The translations under genes and the position numbers were made by a program. A DNA stretch of 64,000 nt, taken from NCBI RefSeq assembly GCF_003119195.2, contig NZ_CP022261.1, forward strand, positions 1 to 64,000, in the 5' to 3' direction. This stretch comes from Azospirillum baldaniorum. Its GTDB lineage: Bacteria > Pseudomonadota > Alphaproteobacteria > Azospirillales > Azospirillaceae. Shown here one piece after another: positions 35,558 to 44,429 of this stretch. The notes below the pieces were generated by a model. The model saw only the letters and a program-made list of their open reading frames with translations, was not told the DNA's origin and made no database searches. Position 1 is the stretch's first letter. Every line of letters starts with the position of its first letter.

Positions 35558-35786
35558 GGTTCCGTTGCAAAGTTTGTTGGCCTGCGCGGAGAGCGCATGG
35601 CGTCCGCGTCGTCAGGCGGCAACACCGAACAGGTTGGTGATGAAGGTCGCCTGGGTAGGCATGTCATTAGCGGGAATGGCGGTGACCGGTCCCTTGCGGA
35701 CCATCGCCAGGATCTCGTAGCCGGCGATCGTCCGGCGCGCGGTGTGGAAGCCCTTGAACCCGAGCCCCGGCCGGACCAACCGCTTA

Positions 35787-36638
35787 GAGTGCGTAACAAA
35801 ACCGGCTGGGAACGGTTGGTAGGGGCATGGCAGCCCCTCTTGTTTGCGACGCCTTGTGGGCGATCATCGAACCTCTGATCCCGCCGGAGCCGCCCAAGCC
35901 GAAAGGCGGACGGCCCCGGCTGTGCGATCGTGCTGCGCTGACCGGCATCCTGTTCGTGCTGCGCACGGGTATTCCTTGGGAGCTTCTGCCGGTGGAGATG
36001 GGCTGCGGCTCGGGTATGACCTGCTGGCGGCGTCTGCACGAGTGGCATCGGGCTGGCGTGTGGGAACGGCTGCATCGTGTGCTGCTCGACCGTCTCGGCT
36101 ATGCCAACGCCATCAACTGGGATCGTGCGGCGGTGGACAGCGCCAGCGTCCCGGCAAAAAGGGGGGTGAGGAGACCGGCCCGAACCCGACGGATCGCGGC
36201 AAGCCGGGCTCCAAGCGCCACATCCTCGTCGATGCTAACGGCATCCCGCTCGCCCTGAGGATCTCGCCAGCCAACCGGCACGACAGCAAGCTGCTGGAGG
36301 CGCTGGTCGATGCCGTGCCGGCGATCCGCCAGTGTGCGGGCCGGCCCCGGCGGCGACCGGCCAAGCTGCATGCCGACAAGGGCTACGACTTCGCTCACTG
36401 CCGGCGGGCGCTGCGCCAACGAGCGATCATTCCGCGGATTGCCCGGCGTGGCGTCGAAAGCAGCGAGCGTCTCGGCCGATATCGATGGGTGGTCGAGCGT
36501 ACGCTCGCTTGGTTTGCCCGCTTCCGCCGCATCGCCGTCCGCTACGAACGGCGCGCCGACATCTTCACTGCCTTTCACCATATCGCGGCCAGCCTCATCT
36601 GCTGGCGCTTCGTCCAGAGATGGTTCTGTTAGGCGCTC
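35787..36638 (+). mobile_element. IS5-family insertion sequence, copy B, 852 bp
   Basis: Same ends and length as copy A. TTA lies on both sides (35784-35786 and 36639-36641). Because each copy has its own matching flanks within a different target gene, the two are independent insertions and not the arms of one composite transposon. Confidence 0.9.
35827..36632 (+). CDS. IS5-family transposase (copy B), two frames joined by frameshift
   Basis: Identical in all readable frames to copy A, including the AAAAAGGGGGG slippery run at 36156-36166 and the DDE residues in AAVDSASVPAK, HADKGYDFAHC and YRWVVERTLAWF. The lack of any difference between the two copies points to very recent movement. It sits inside and opposite to the IS6 transposase gene. 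Confidence 0.88.
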
Positions 36639-37256
36639 TTAATGCGACGGTGATCCTGTTCAACAATGTTATTGAGATATTTGACCTGACGGAGCTTGGC
36701 GAAGCGCCACAACTCGCCCTCCTTCTTCATCGCCTTGGTCGCGCTCGGATAGGTGGCGTTCTTGTCCACGATGAGGGTGCGCGGGTTCACCGTATGCGCC
36801 TGCTTCAACGCCTGGCGGAAGAAACGCCGCGCCACGGCGGCATCACGCTTGGCGCTGAGCAGAAAGTCGACCGTCTGCCCACGCGCGTCTACGGCGCGGT
36901 ACAGATATATCCAGCGGCACTTCACCTTGATGTAGGTCTCGTCCACCTGTCAGGAGCCGATGGTCATGCTCAGGTGCGGACGCAGGCGTTTGTCCAGTTC
37001 CGGCGCGTAGACCTGGATCCAGCGGAAGATGGTTGTGTGATCGACGGCGACGCCGCGGTCGGCCAGCATGCGTTCCAGATCGCGGTAGCTGATCGGGAAC
37101 TGCAGATACCAGCGCACTGCCCAAAGGATCACCTCTGCCGTGAACTGCCGCCCCTTGAACAGGCTCTTCCTGCTGCGCATCACCGTGTCACCTCAGCCTC
37201 CGAGAGGGCTGAGTTTTATCCTATCTCCGCACGCCGGCAAACTTTGCAACAGAACC

Positions 37257-37682
37257 CGTCCCGCACATGCGTGAATAGAGCAGCCAAAATAGTGCTTGAT
37301 AATCTGCAAGGTGTATCCGCCACGTCGCATTCTTGTATAGCCGATTCAATTTATCGGCCTCAAGGTGAAGTACCTTGCTGCCTATCCTCACTCAGATGGA
37401 ACGGCAATACCTCAATGGAAGCCTTCATGTGTTGTCGGTATGTGGGCCAAATGAACGTAACGCCAGTATTTTCCTTGTGCGCCACACCGCATCAAGGGTA
37501 GCATTTGGCAACAAAGCGCTTAGGCGGCTCTATGTGTCGGAGACTTTTTCCCGCCAAACGAAGCTGACAACGCACAACGAGGTCACTTACTAAGGCCCCT
37601 CTATTGATCCTCTGGGTAGGCGGGCCAAAGAACGCTGATCTGTCTCAGTTCCACTGGGTTTTTGATCTGCGCTCTCAAGGCT
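37257..37682. other. AT-richer intergenic region
   Basis: About 425 bases after the IS6 right end. A 72-codon frame at 37375-37593 (LHVLSVCGPNERNASIFLVR) has no ribosome binding site and no recognisable family; I regard it as doubtful. The GC content is visibly below that of the plasmid backbone, as in the two genes that follow, suggesting one foreign segment. Bases 37656-37675 share a GATCTGCGCTCT-containing 19-20 bp match with 51750-51769. Confidence 0.4.
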
Positions 37683-38885
37683 ATGGTCGCAGATACGCAG
37701 CTGCAGCAGCTTGCAAGGCATCACGACGCAGGATGGAGAAGCCAGATGGGTGCCGGCCTCCCTTTGTCCTCGGAAATCATGAAGCGCATCGCGTTGGCGA
37801 TCGAAAGTGGCATCCCTGACGATCAGAAGGCTGATCTGCTTTTCCAAGCCAGCAAGCTTGCAGAAAAGCTAAGGCAAGACGAGATGGAAGCGGAGCGCAT
37901 TACCCAAAAGGCAAAATCGCAGAGGCCGCCCCCTGCTTCAAGGTTAGAGTATTATATGGAAAGTGGGCTTTTTTATTTTATAGTTGGGTGTTTGTTTATT
38001 GTGTTTTCATTTATTGCATCTTGGCTTGGGCTAAACTCTTCATTGATTTTTGTAGTGGCCGTTCTGGGAATTGCGGTCTTGCTGTATGGTACCGGATCAC
38101 AGTCTGCCGGCTCGTATGGCTCCGCAACCGGCGATCTAATCGCTCTTCTTGCAAGGAATAATGCGCGCCTTACCCCCGAGCAACAGGCGGCGCTGCTCGA
38201 GAAACTAAAGGCGGGCACCGAATCAGAAACTGTCGCCAAATGGAATATCGTCGTCGCGGGTGGCGCAGCTCTCCTCGCCGCTGGGTTTGGCTACGGCATT
38301 ATTAATTACTCGCCCCAGATTCGAAGCGTCTTCCGCGATCATGATACCTATTTCAGGGTGCGGATCGAGCTTTGTCGACACGATGACCAGCGATGCGCAC
38401 CCCAAAAGGAGATGCCGGGAAAAGCAAACGACCGCCAGAACGCCAAGTCCCTGGCCATCCAGGATGACGACTACAGGAAGCTGTCGGAAGCGCTTGTGCT
38501 GGAAACCGTCGCAGGCCACAAATTACATTTTCGACGGGATGGGGGCGTTTTGGAAGCGATCGTCCTCGACCGCGACATGGGGCCTCAGCGAATGTTCCGC
38601 TTGTCGACGCCCGGCGGCCCAATCATTACGGCAACTCCTGGCCTCGCCATCAGCGTGAGCAATGAGCCCTTCAACGTCGATAGACTCATGGAAGCGCCAA
38701 ACGGCATGGGGGAAGAGGGGGGCAGCTGCATCAAAACCCCAAGCGATGCTTGCTTGCTGCGGCTCGATGCGAAAATCAGAACGGACGAGGATCGTGTCCA
38801 GGTTTATGTGATCAGAGCGGTCGCTGCTGTCACCACTAATCCGGTGCCGGCATCCGGATCCCCTCTTCCAATTGTGATATATTGA
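37683..38885 (+). CDS. Membrane protein of unknown function, 400 residues
   Basis: The chosen ATG (MVADTQLQQLARHHDAGW) has AAGG a few bases upstream; a further upstream ATG is less well placed. The N-terminal 95 residues are charged and helical. Two adjacent membrane segments follow (LFYFIVGCLFIVFSFIASWL and SSLIFVVAVLGIAVLLYGTG), then a cytosolic-looking loop with NARLTPEQQAALLEKLKAG, a third segment (IVVAGGAALLAAGFGYGI) and a C-terminal domain of about 190 residues with four or more Cys (LCRHDDQRCAPQ, CIKTPSDACLLRLD), probably periplasmic. I do not recognise it. GC is lower than the backbone. The next gene is 45 bases downstream and secreted, so the pair may act together at the envelope. 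Confidence 0.65.
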   Translation: MVADTQLQQLARHHDAGWRSQMGAGLPLSSEIMKRIALAIESGIPDDQKADLLFQASKLAEKLRQDEMEAERITQKAKSQRPPPASRLEYYMESGLFYFIVGCLFIVFSFIASWLGLNSSLIFVVAVLGIAVLLYGTGSQSAGSYGSATGDLIALLARNNARLTPEQQAALLEKLKAGTESETVAKWNIVVAGGAALLAAGFGYGIINYSPQIRSVFRDHDTYFRVRIELCRHDDQRCAPQKEMPGKANDRQNAKSLAIQDDDYRKLSEALVLETVAGHKLHFRRDGGVLEAIVLDRDMGPQRMFRLSTPGGPIITATPGLAISVSNEPFNVDRLMEAPNGMGEEGGSCIKTPSDACLLRLDAKIRTDEDRVQVYVIRAVAAVTTNPVPASGSPLPIVIY

Positions 38886-38930
38886 CGCAACGACCCGCCT
38901 GGACACTTGCCCATACAACGGAGCGCGACA

Positions 38931-39647
38931 GTGAAGAAGCACGCTTGGGCAGCACTTTTGTTCTTGGCTCTGCTCAATCCGGCAACAGCCGCCATACGGC
39001 TCGTCCCCCACGAGGTCGCGTCGCAGGCTATCTGGAAATTAGGCTCGCCTTCCGCCTCCTTCAAAGAACCGTTCGACGTTTCGATTTGGGTCGACCGCAT
39101 GACAGAGTTTTCTCCTTCCACCGCATCCAGGCAAACCGCGAATTCCTTTGCGCTTGCCGAAATCGCAAAACTCCGTGCCTCGGTAGCCGACGAGCAAGGC
39201 ATAAACGCATTCAGAATACATTCCAGGCGCGATGAAGCCGTGAAAATCCTGGTAAGATTCGCCTCAAGCCCAGTGCGCGCCGAGCGGTTGGATGCGACAA
39301 TCTCCCTAGCCAATGTTGTCGACAACACCACGCTCTGCTATGTGCTGTCACGCCTCGCCAAAACGGACAATATCGACGTCAACGGACGGTTCAATCTTTT
39401 GCAGGTGGTGCGCGGCGTATCCACATATGCTTTCCAGGAGAATGAGGTCTGGATATTGCAAACAAATTTGAAAATAGAGAAAGAATTAAACGAGCAAAAA
39501 GACATCGCACTGACACGGCAACTCATATCGGAGATTGAGCAAATCCTGAGCAGCCGTTGGAGAGGGCGAGAGCAAAGTCTAGCTAATTTCAATAAGACAA
39601 TGTACGATAAGTGCGGTGCGGAATTGCGTGCAGTAGGAATCCAATGA
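38931..39647 (+). CDS. Secreted protein of unknown function, about 238 residues
   Basis: The start is taken as GTG at 38931, preceded by GGAGCG, because it gives a clean signal peptide (MKKHAWAALLFLALLNPATA, cleavage after TAA or ATA). A more distal TTG lacks a ribosome binding site. The mature part is helical: SASFKEPFDVSIWVDRM, RIHSRRDEAVKILVRFASSP and TLCYVLSRLAKTDNIDVNGR resemble a TPR- or HEAT-like arrangement, though no family is recognised. Two Cys are present. It follows the membrane protein gene closely and shares its lower GC, suggesting co-transfer and a joint periplasmic role (inference). Confidence 0.65.
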   Translation: MKKHAWAALLFLALLNPATAAIRLVPHEVASQAIWKLGSPSASFKEPFDVSIWVDRMTEFSPSTASRQTANSFALAEIAKLRASVADEQGINAFRIHSRRDEAVKILVRFASSPVRAERLDATISLANVVDNTTLCYVLSRLAKTDNIDVNGRFNLLQVVRGVSTYAFQENEVWILQTNLKIEKELNEQKDIALTRQLISEIEQILSSRWRGREQSLANFNKTMYDKCGAELRAVGIQ

Positions 39648-39654
39648 GAGGCAT

Positions 39655-40061
39655 GCACGCCGCAGTCCGCCGATGGACGACCCTCGGCACGCCGGATGTC
39701 ACGCCAAGGCGGGCGGACCTGCACGGCGGCGTGCCGGCCCGCCCGCCGTGACCAGCGCCTCGCAGAACAGCTAGATCGTCGTGCGGTCCGGAAGCCAGTC
39801 GCCCAGCCCCAGCCCGAGGAACCGCATGAACGACAGCCGGTCGCTCACCTGATACTCGGCCTGCTCGTCCGATAGACCGTACAGCGCCTGCAGCACCAGG
39901 ATCTTGAACATCATCACCGCGTCCAGCGGCGGCCGGCCGCCCTTGGAGCGATCCATGCGTCCCAGGGCTACGTCCAGCGTCGGGCGGAAAACCTCGAAGT
40001 CCACCACCGAACTGCAGATTCCGATGAAGCCGGCCGGGTATTCCGATTTGAAGGCGGCCAC
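39655..40061 (-). pseudogene. IS5-group transposase, N-terminal remnant
   Basis: Reads FRPTLDVALGRMDRSKGGRP then PLDAVMMFKILVLQALYGLS and DRLSFMRFLGLGLGDWLPD, the conserved N-terminal part of IS5-group transposases (family knowledge). After DRTTI a TAG replaces the usual Trp codon, followed by LFCEALVTAGG in the same frame, so the break is a nonsense change followed by truncation; the catalytic domain is missing. It ends near the stop of the secreted-protein gene and begins inside a block of short tandem repeats. Confidence 0.7.
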
Positions 40062-40118
40062 TGTTCCGATGTGAAGGCGGCCACTGTTCCGATGTGAAGC
40101 CGGCCAGCATTCCGAGGA
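40027..40118. repeat. Four tandem repeats of about 23 bp
   Basis: Units start at 40027, 40051, 40074 and 40097. Units two and three are identical over 23 bases (AAGGCGGCCACTGTTCCGAT then GTG); units one and four are diverged (AAGCCGGCCGGGTATTCCGA, AAGCCGGCCAGCATTCCGAG). The shared skeleton is AAGsCGGCCn...TTCCGA. Multiple short direct repeats near a terminus are typical of IS21-family ends (family knowledge), and an IS21 istA remnant lies 1.3 kb away, so this may be a leftover IS21 end. Confidence 0.6.
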
Positions 40119-40235
40119 AAGCGGCCGGGGTGGCGTGTCCCCGCGAGGCGTTTTCGTGTGGCACGAGCGTGGCGTCGGGTCAAGCCGCCATGCTCGTGTC
40201 GAGGTGAAGGGCGTCCCCGGAATCCATAGGAGGGA

Positions 40236-40295
40236 CCCGGGCGAGCCGGCCGCTCGCGCGCTCCATCACGCTGGGGAGCGGCCGGCTCGCCCGGG
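40236..40295. repeat. Perfect 20-bp inverted repeat with 20-base loop
   Basis: The arm CCCGGGCGAGCCGGCCGCTC (40236-40255) is matched exactly by its inverse complement at 40276-40295. There is no T-run after it. It lies between IS remnants, upstream of an ISL3 fragment. Possible roles are a transcription block protecting an element from outside reading, or a recombination or cruciform site; nothing decides between them. Confidence 0.7.
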
Positions 40296-40425
40296 AGGTG
40301 CCTGTGGAGCTCCGGGGGCGCCCTGTCAGTGCCGATTGGATACTGGCCCATCCGCAAACTCGGTGCATGGCGGATGCGGATCGGCGCCGGAATGAGCACA
40401 TAGAAGGGACGATTTCCTCTTCAGA

Positions 40426-41409
40426 GTGCCCGTTTCCTTGTCCACATCGCTGCTTTCGTTGCTCCCGGCTGGCCTTGCCGTCGACCGGGTCACCGTTGAT
40501 GGCGACCACGTCGTCGTGGCCGCCCATGTGCGGGCTGCCACGGCGGCCTGTCCGCTATGTCGGCGAACGTCGCGCCAGGTCCATAGCCGCTACACCCGGC
40601 AACTGGGCGATCTGCCATGGCAGGGCCGGGTCGGCCAACTCCACCTGCACACCCGCCGGTTCCGCTGTGCGACGGCGGGCTGTCCCCGCCGCATCTTCGC
40701 CGAACGCCTGCCCACCGTAGCGATGCCCCGGGTCCAGCGCACCCGCCGGCTCGCCGAGGCACAACGCACCATCGCGTTGCGCGCCGGCGGCGAGCCTGGG
40801 GCCCGGCTGTCCACCCGGCTTGCCATGCCGGTCAGCGGCGACACGCTGTTGCGCTTGATCCGGGCCGTGCCTGTTCCAGAGAGGCCGACGCCGCGCGTCA
40901 TTGGCATCGACGACTGGGCATGGCGCCGGGGCAAGCGCTACGGCACCATCATCGTCGATCTCGAACGCAATCGGCCCATCGACCTGCTGCGTGACCGTCA
41001 GGCCGACACCGTGGCCGCGTGGCTGAAGGCCCACCCTGGGGTCCAGATCGTCGCCCGCGATCGGGCGGGAGCCTACGCCGACGGCATTCGCCAAGGCGCG
41101 CCGGATGCGATCCAGGTGGCGGATCGGTGGCATCTCCTGCGCAATCTCGGCGATGCGCTGCGTGAGCTGCTCACCGGTCACCAACGGGACCTGCGGACCG
41201 CCGCCCAACGAGCCGTTACCCCGGCCGCCACCGACAGGCCGGAGCCCTCGGTTCGACAATCTCGACCGGCAACCCGCAGCGAGCAGCGGCGGGCGGCAAC
41301 CCGGGCCGCCCGGCTCGCCCGGTACGACGAGGTCGCTGCGCTGAACGCCCGCGGCTGGTCCCAGACGCGCATCGCCCAGACGCTTGATCTCGACCGCAAG
41401 ACGGTGCGG
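40426..41409 (+). pseudogene. ISL3-family transposase, truncated by junction with IS21
   Basis: A GTG opens LSTSLLSLLPAGLAVDRVTV followed by a CPLCRR / CPRRIF zinc-binding region, VIGIDDWAWRRGKRYGTIIV (first Asp), VARDRAGAYADGI (second Asp) and VADRWHLLRNLGDALRELL, all typical of ISL3 transposases. Homology to the complete ISL3 copy at 42.7-44.3 kb is strong but not identical. It stops abruptly after DLDRKTVR, at the helix-turn-helix before the C-terminal third, where IS21 sequence in the opposite orientation begins. The catalytic Glu is lost. An IR-like CCATCCGCAAACTCGGTGCA lies near 40348. Confidence 0.85.
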
Positions 41410-41412
41410 GTC

Positions 41413-42546
41413 ACCGACCACGCCATCAAGGTGATGGGCGTCGATAACCCGCTGGCGGCGACCATGGACCTGGGCGTGGCGCGCCACTTCGGTTCCTGCC
41501 AGCAGGATCCGCACCGCCCCGTCGCTGACCTCCACCGTGACGCTCTGCCCGATCAGGCGCCAGGGCACACTGTAGTGATTGGTGTCGATGCCGACGGTGC
41601 CGTCGCTCTGTACCTTGCGGTGCAGCTCACGCACCTGAAGGTAGGGTGGGCGCCCGTTCAGCCCGCGCAAGCTGGCCGCCTCGGCGGCCTGGAAGCGGTC
41701 AATCGGCCGCTCGCCCGTGGTGCCGTGGACGCGGACATCGGCGATGGTGCGCATCCAATGCGCCAAGTGCCCTTCGAACGCCTCCCAGCTGGCGAAGCGC
41801 CGCCCGGCGACGGCGTTCTTCTTGACGTAGCCGACGCCGTTCTCGTCCTTGCCCTTGGTGCGTGCCCGATACGGCGCACAGGCCCGCGGGTGGAAGCCCC
41901 AGTAGCGGGCAAAGGCATGGAAGCGCTCGTTGAACGTCACTTCCCGCGTCTCCCGGTCGTGATGGGTGACCAGGGTCTTGGGATTGTCGATCAGCACCTC
42001 CCGCGGCACGCCGCCGAAGTGCCGGATGGCCGCCTCCACCCCGGTGATCCAGGCGGACTGCCGTTCGTGGCGGAACGCCGCGACGAAGTTGCGGCGCGAG
42101 TAGCCCAGCGTCGCCACGAACAGGTGAACCCGCACCCGCTCGCCACCGATCTCCACTGCGGTGGCGCCGAAGTCGATCTGCAACTGCTGGCCCGGCGCCG
42201 TCTCGAAGCGTACCGTGGCTTTGCTTTCCGCCTGCAGCTCCTGGCGCAGTCCCTGGACGGCGCCTTCCACCGTGCGCAACGACACCTGGACGCCGTGCTC
42301 GTCGGCCAACTCCTGGCGTACGACGTCAGCGTTGCCCCGGTGCCGTCGGAGGCGTTCGGCCAGCCAGTCCGTCAACCCGTCCAGTCGACCAGTGCGGTGC
42401 GGCAGCCGGTAGGGTTGCCAGCCTCCGCAGCGCAGATAGCGCTTCACCGTCTTCCGATCGCATCCCAACTCCCGGGCGATCCGCTTCGAGCCCCAGCCCA
42501 GGGCCTGCAACCGGATCATTGCCGTCACCTCGTCCGGGGCCAGCAT
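41413..42546 (-). pseudogene. istA: IS21-family transposase IstA, C-terminally truncated
   Basis: The start is the ATG at 42546, preceded by GGAGGGACGTG, giving MLAPDEVTAMIRLQALGWGS. It continues with KRIARELGCDRKTVKRYLR (helix-turn-helix), QLQIDFGATAVEIGG (first Asp), EVLIDNPKTLVTHHD (second Asp) and KGKDENGVGYVKKNAVAGR (Glu), the IstA catalytic core. About 377 codons remain before the junction with the ISL3 fragment; the last part of IstA and all of istB are missing. Remaining codons are intact, so the loss is a single deletion or rearrangement. Confidence 0.85.
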
Positions 42547-42664
42547 CACGTCCCTCCGCTCCGTGCCCACGGAGGAACTCAACGGTGTCGTGCCCTCGAC
42601 CATTCTTCACCTCTCATTGTCGATGGGGGGCCCTTTCCTCATGTCGTCCGGGGGGGAGTTTCTC

Positions 42665-44421
42665 GGTCCTTCCGCTTTTTTGGTGCAGCGGAATGACTGG
42701 AGCGCTGCCGTTCATGCGGCCTCCAGAACCCGATGACGCAGCAGGTCGAACTTGGCGCGGCCGCACATGGTTCGCTTGATGGTCTTCAAGCGGCTGATTT
42801 GTCCCTCCACCGGCCCGGTGCTCCACGGCAGCGATAGCGCCGTGCGGATCGCCGCGAGATCACGCACGAGCCCATCGGCGAACCCGGCCAGGGCGGTTTC
42901 CCTCGCCGCGGCCAACCATCCATCCAACCGGTCTGCCTGCTGACGACGCACCATGGTGCTGAACGCACGCGCCAACTCGGTGACCGTGGTGAGTCCCTCG
43001 GAACTGGCGAGCAAGGCATCGACGAACCGTTGCTCGGTGGCATCGATCGTCTCCGGATCGGCCACCACCAGCCACGCCGCCCGGCGTTTCGAGGGCATCT
43101 TCCACGTTCCCATCAAGCCCACCGCGCCAACTGAGGTCGGGCTTGCATCGCGCAGGCGGCGTATCCAGCGCTGCACGGTGCGGAGTTGCCCGCGAAACCC
43201 ACGCTCCTGGATCTCCTGCCACAGCCGGACGGCGTTGTGGCAGCCCTCGCCCCAGCGCTGCCGGAGGTACACGGCGTGGCGATCGACCGCGCTGCCGCGA
43301 TCCCTTTGCGACCAGACTGGAAGTTCGCCGGCCCGCACCCACGCACGGGCGGTCTTGCGATTGACGCCGAGCGTGCGGGCGATCCGCTTCATCGGCCAGC
43401 CTTGGCCGTGCAACGCCATCACCTCGTCAAACCGGGCCTTCCGAACGCCGTGGCGATCCGCCGTTGGCAACTCGGCCGCTGGTGCCGGGAGCGGTGGGGT
43501 CGTCGGGGACGGCGCGGCGGCCGTGCTGATTTCCATGGTGGCTCCCGCTGCCGCTTTGCTTGCTGCGCGCAGGTCATGATGATGGCGGTCGAGAACCCCG
43601 GCCAGAGCATCACCGAGATTGCGCAGAAGGTGCCAGCGATCCGAGACCTGGACGGCGTTCGGAGCGCCGGCCCGAATGCCGTCGGCGTAAGCGCCGGCGC
43701 GGTCGCGGGCAACGACCTCCACCCCGGGATGGGCTTTCAACCACGCCGCCACCGTCTCCGCGTGGCGGTCGGGCAGCAGGTCGATGGGACGGTTGCGTTC
43801 CAGATCGACGACGATCGTGCCGTAGCGCTGACCGCGCCGCCAGGACCAGTCGTCGATGCCGATGACGCGCGGTGTTGTCAGGGCCGGCAGGGGAGCTGCC
43901 CGGATCAGGCGCAACAACGTGTCGCCGCTGACCGGCATGGCCAGGCAAGCCGCCAAGCGGGCACCAGCCTCGCCGCCGGCGCCGAGGGCGATGCGCCGTT
44001 GCGCCTCCGACAGCCGGACGGTCCGCCGAACCTTCGGCAAGGCAACGGCCGGCAGACGTTCGGCGAAGATGCGGCGCGGGCACTCGACAGCGGCGCAGCG
44101 GAAACGTCGAACCTGGAGGTCGAGTTGGCCGACCCGGCCCTGCCAAGGCAGGTCGCCGAGGCGGCGACTGTAACGACTATGAACGCGGCGCGAGGGATGC
44201 CGACACACGGGGCAGGCCGCCGTGGTGGCGCGAGCGCGCACGGCCACAACAACGCGATCATGGGCGACGGTGACGTGATCAACAGCGAGACCGGGCGGGA
44301 GCAGGGACAGCAGCGATTTTGACAAGGAAATCAGAGCACTCAGGAAAGGGATGCCGTTCCCCCTATGTGCTCACTGTCGCCCGCAAGTGCACTCACGCTG
44401 CACCAAAAGCGCGGAAGGACC
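42665..44421 (-). mobile_element. Complete ISL3-family insertion sequence, 1,757 bp, with 8-bp target duplication
   Basis: The left end reads GGTCCTTCCGCTTTTTTGGT and the right end, inverted, GGTCCTTCCGCGCTTTTGGT, good ISL3-type terminal repeats. AGTTTCTC flanks both sides exactly (42657-42664 and 44422-44429), the eight-base duplication expected for this family. Removing it joins a GGGGGGGAG motif to an ATG seven bases later, restoring the ribosome binding site of an IS66 orfA. So the target was an IS66 element. Confidence 0.92.
42712..44325 (-). CDS. ISL3-family transposase, full length, 537 residues
   Basis: Starts with MSKSLLSLLPPGLAVDHVTV at a TTG; no in-frame ATG is upstream because a TGA intervenes. 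It has ACPVCRHPSRRVHSRYSRR (zinc-binding), IGIDDWSWRRGQRYGTIVVD (first Asp), VARDRAGAYADGI (second Asp), a helix-turn-helix PMKRIARTLGVNRKTARAWV, and a C-terminus with WSTGPVEGQISRLKTIKRTM (Glu in PVEGQ). Length and motifs are complete for the family. With intact ends and target duplication the element may be active. Confidence 0.92.
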   Translation of the reverse strand: MSKSLLSLLPPGLAVDHVTVAHDRVVVAVRARATTAACPVCRHPSRRVHSRYSRRLGDLPWQGRVGQLDLQVRRFRCAAVECPRRIFAERLPAVALPKVRRTVRLSEAQRRIALGAGGEAGARLAACLAMPVSGDTLLRLIRAAPLPALTTPRVIGIDDWSWRRGQRYGTIVVDLERNRPIDLLPDRHAETVAAWLKAHPGVEVVARDRAGAYADGIRAGAPNAVQVSDRWHLLRNLGDALAGVLDRHHHDLRAASKAAAGATMEISTAAAPSPTTPPLPAPAAELPTADRHGVRKARFDEVMALHGQGWPMKRIARTLGVNRKTARAWVRAGELPVWSQRDRGSAVDRHAVYLRQRWGEGCHNAVRLWQEIQERGFRGQLRTVQRWIRRLRDASPTSVGAVGLMGTWKMPSKRRAAWLVVADPETIDATEQRFVDALLASSEGLTTVTELARAFSTMVRRQQADRLDGWLAAARETALAGFADGLVRDLAAIRTALSLPWSTGPVEGQISRLKTIKRTMCGRAKFDLLRHRVLEAA

Positions 44422-44429
44422 AGTTTCTC

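Larger units (their letters stand above)
35612..37183 (-). pseudogene. IS6-family transposase with nonsense codon and IS insertion
   Basis: Without copy B (852 bases plus one TTA) the frame is 717 bases, 239 codons. It starts MMRSRKSLFKGRQFTAEVIL, has YLQFPISYRDLERMLADRGV, the DDE residues in VDETYIKV, TLIVDKNATYPSAT and NIVEQDHRRIK, and ends RTIAGYEILAMVRKG...NLFGVAA. One codon before VDETYIK, where relatives have Trp, is TGA at 36952-36950. So the gene was killed twice: a TGG to TGA change and a transposon insertion between Lys codons of the conserved HRRIKR segment. The order of the two events is unknown. Confidence 0.85.
35558..37256 (-). mobile_element. IS6-family insertion sequence interrupted by IS5-family copy B
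   Basis: The outer ends are GGTTCCGTTGCAAAGTTTG on the left and, inverted on the right, GGTTCTGTTGCAAAGTTTG, the signature terminus of IS6/IS26-like elements (family knowledge). Removing copy B with one TTA leaves about 844 bp, a normal IS6 length. The eight bases outside the two ends differ (ctccagtc versus cgtcccgc), so no target duplication remains. IS6 elements often leave cointegrates or adjacent deletions, which may explain the local mosaic. Confidence 0.85.

Noticed and set aside
34259..36638. Composite transposon bounded by two IS5-family copies
   Set aside because: Each copy has its own TTA duplication and each interrupts a different gene that is restored by its removal, so they inserted separately.
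37375..37593. 72-codon gene downstream of the IS6 element
   Set aside because: No ribosome binding site, no family, and no supporting context; kept only as a doubtful frame in the intergenic note.
40027..40118. CRISPR-like tandem repeats
   Set aside because: Units are contiguous without spacers and lie at an IS junction.
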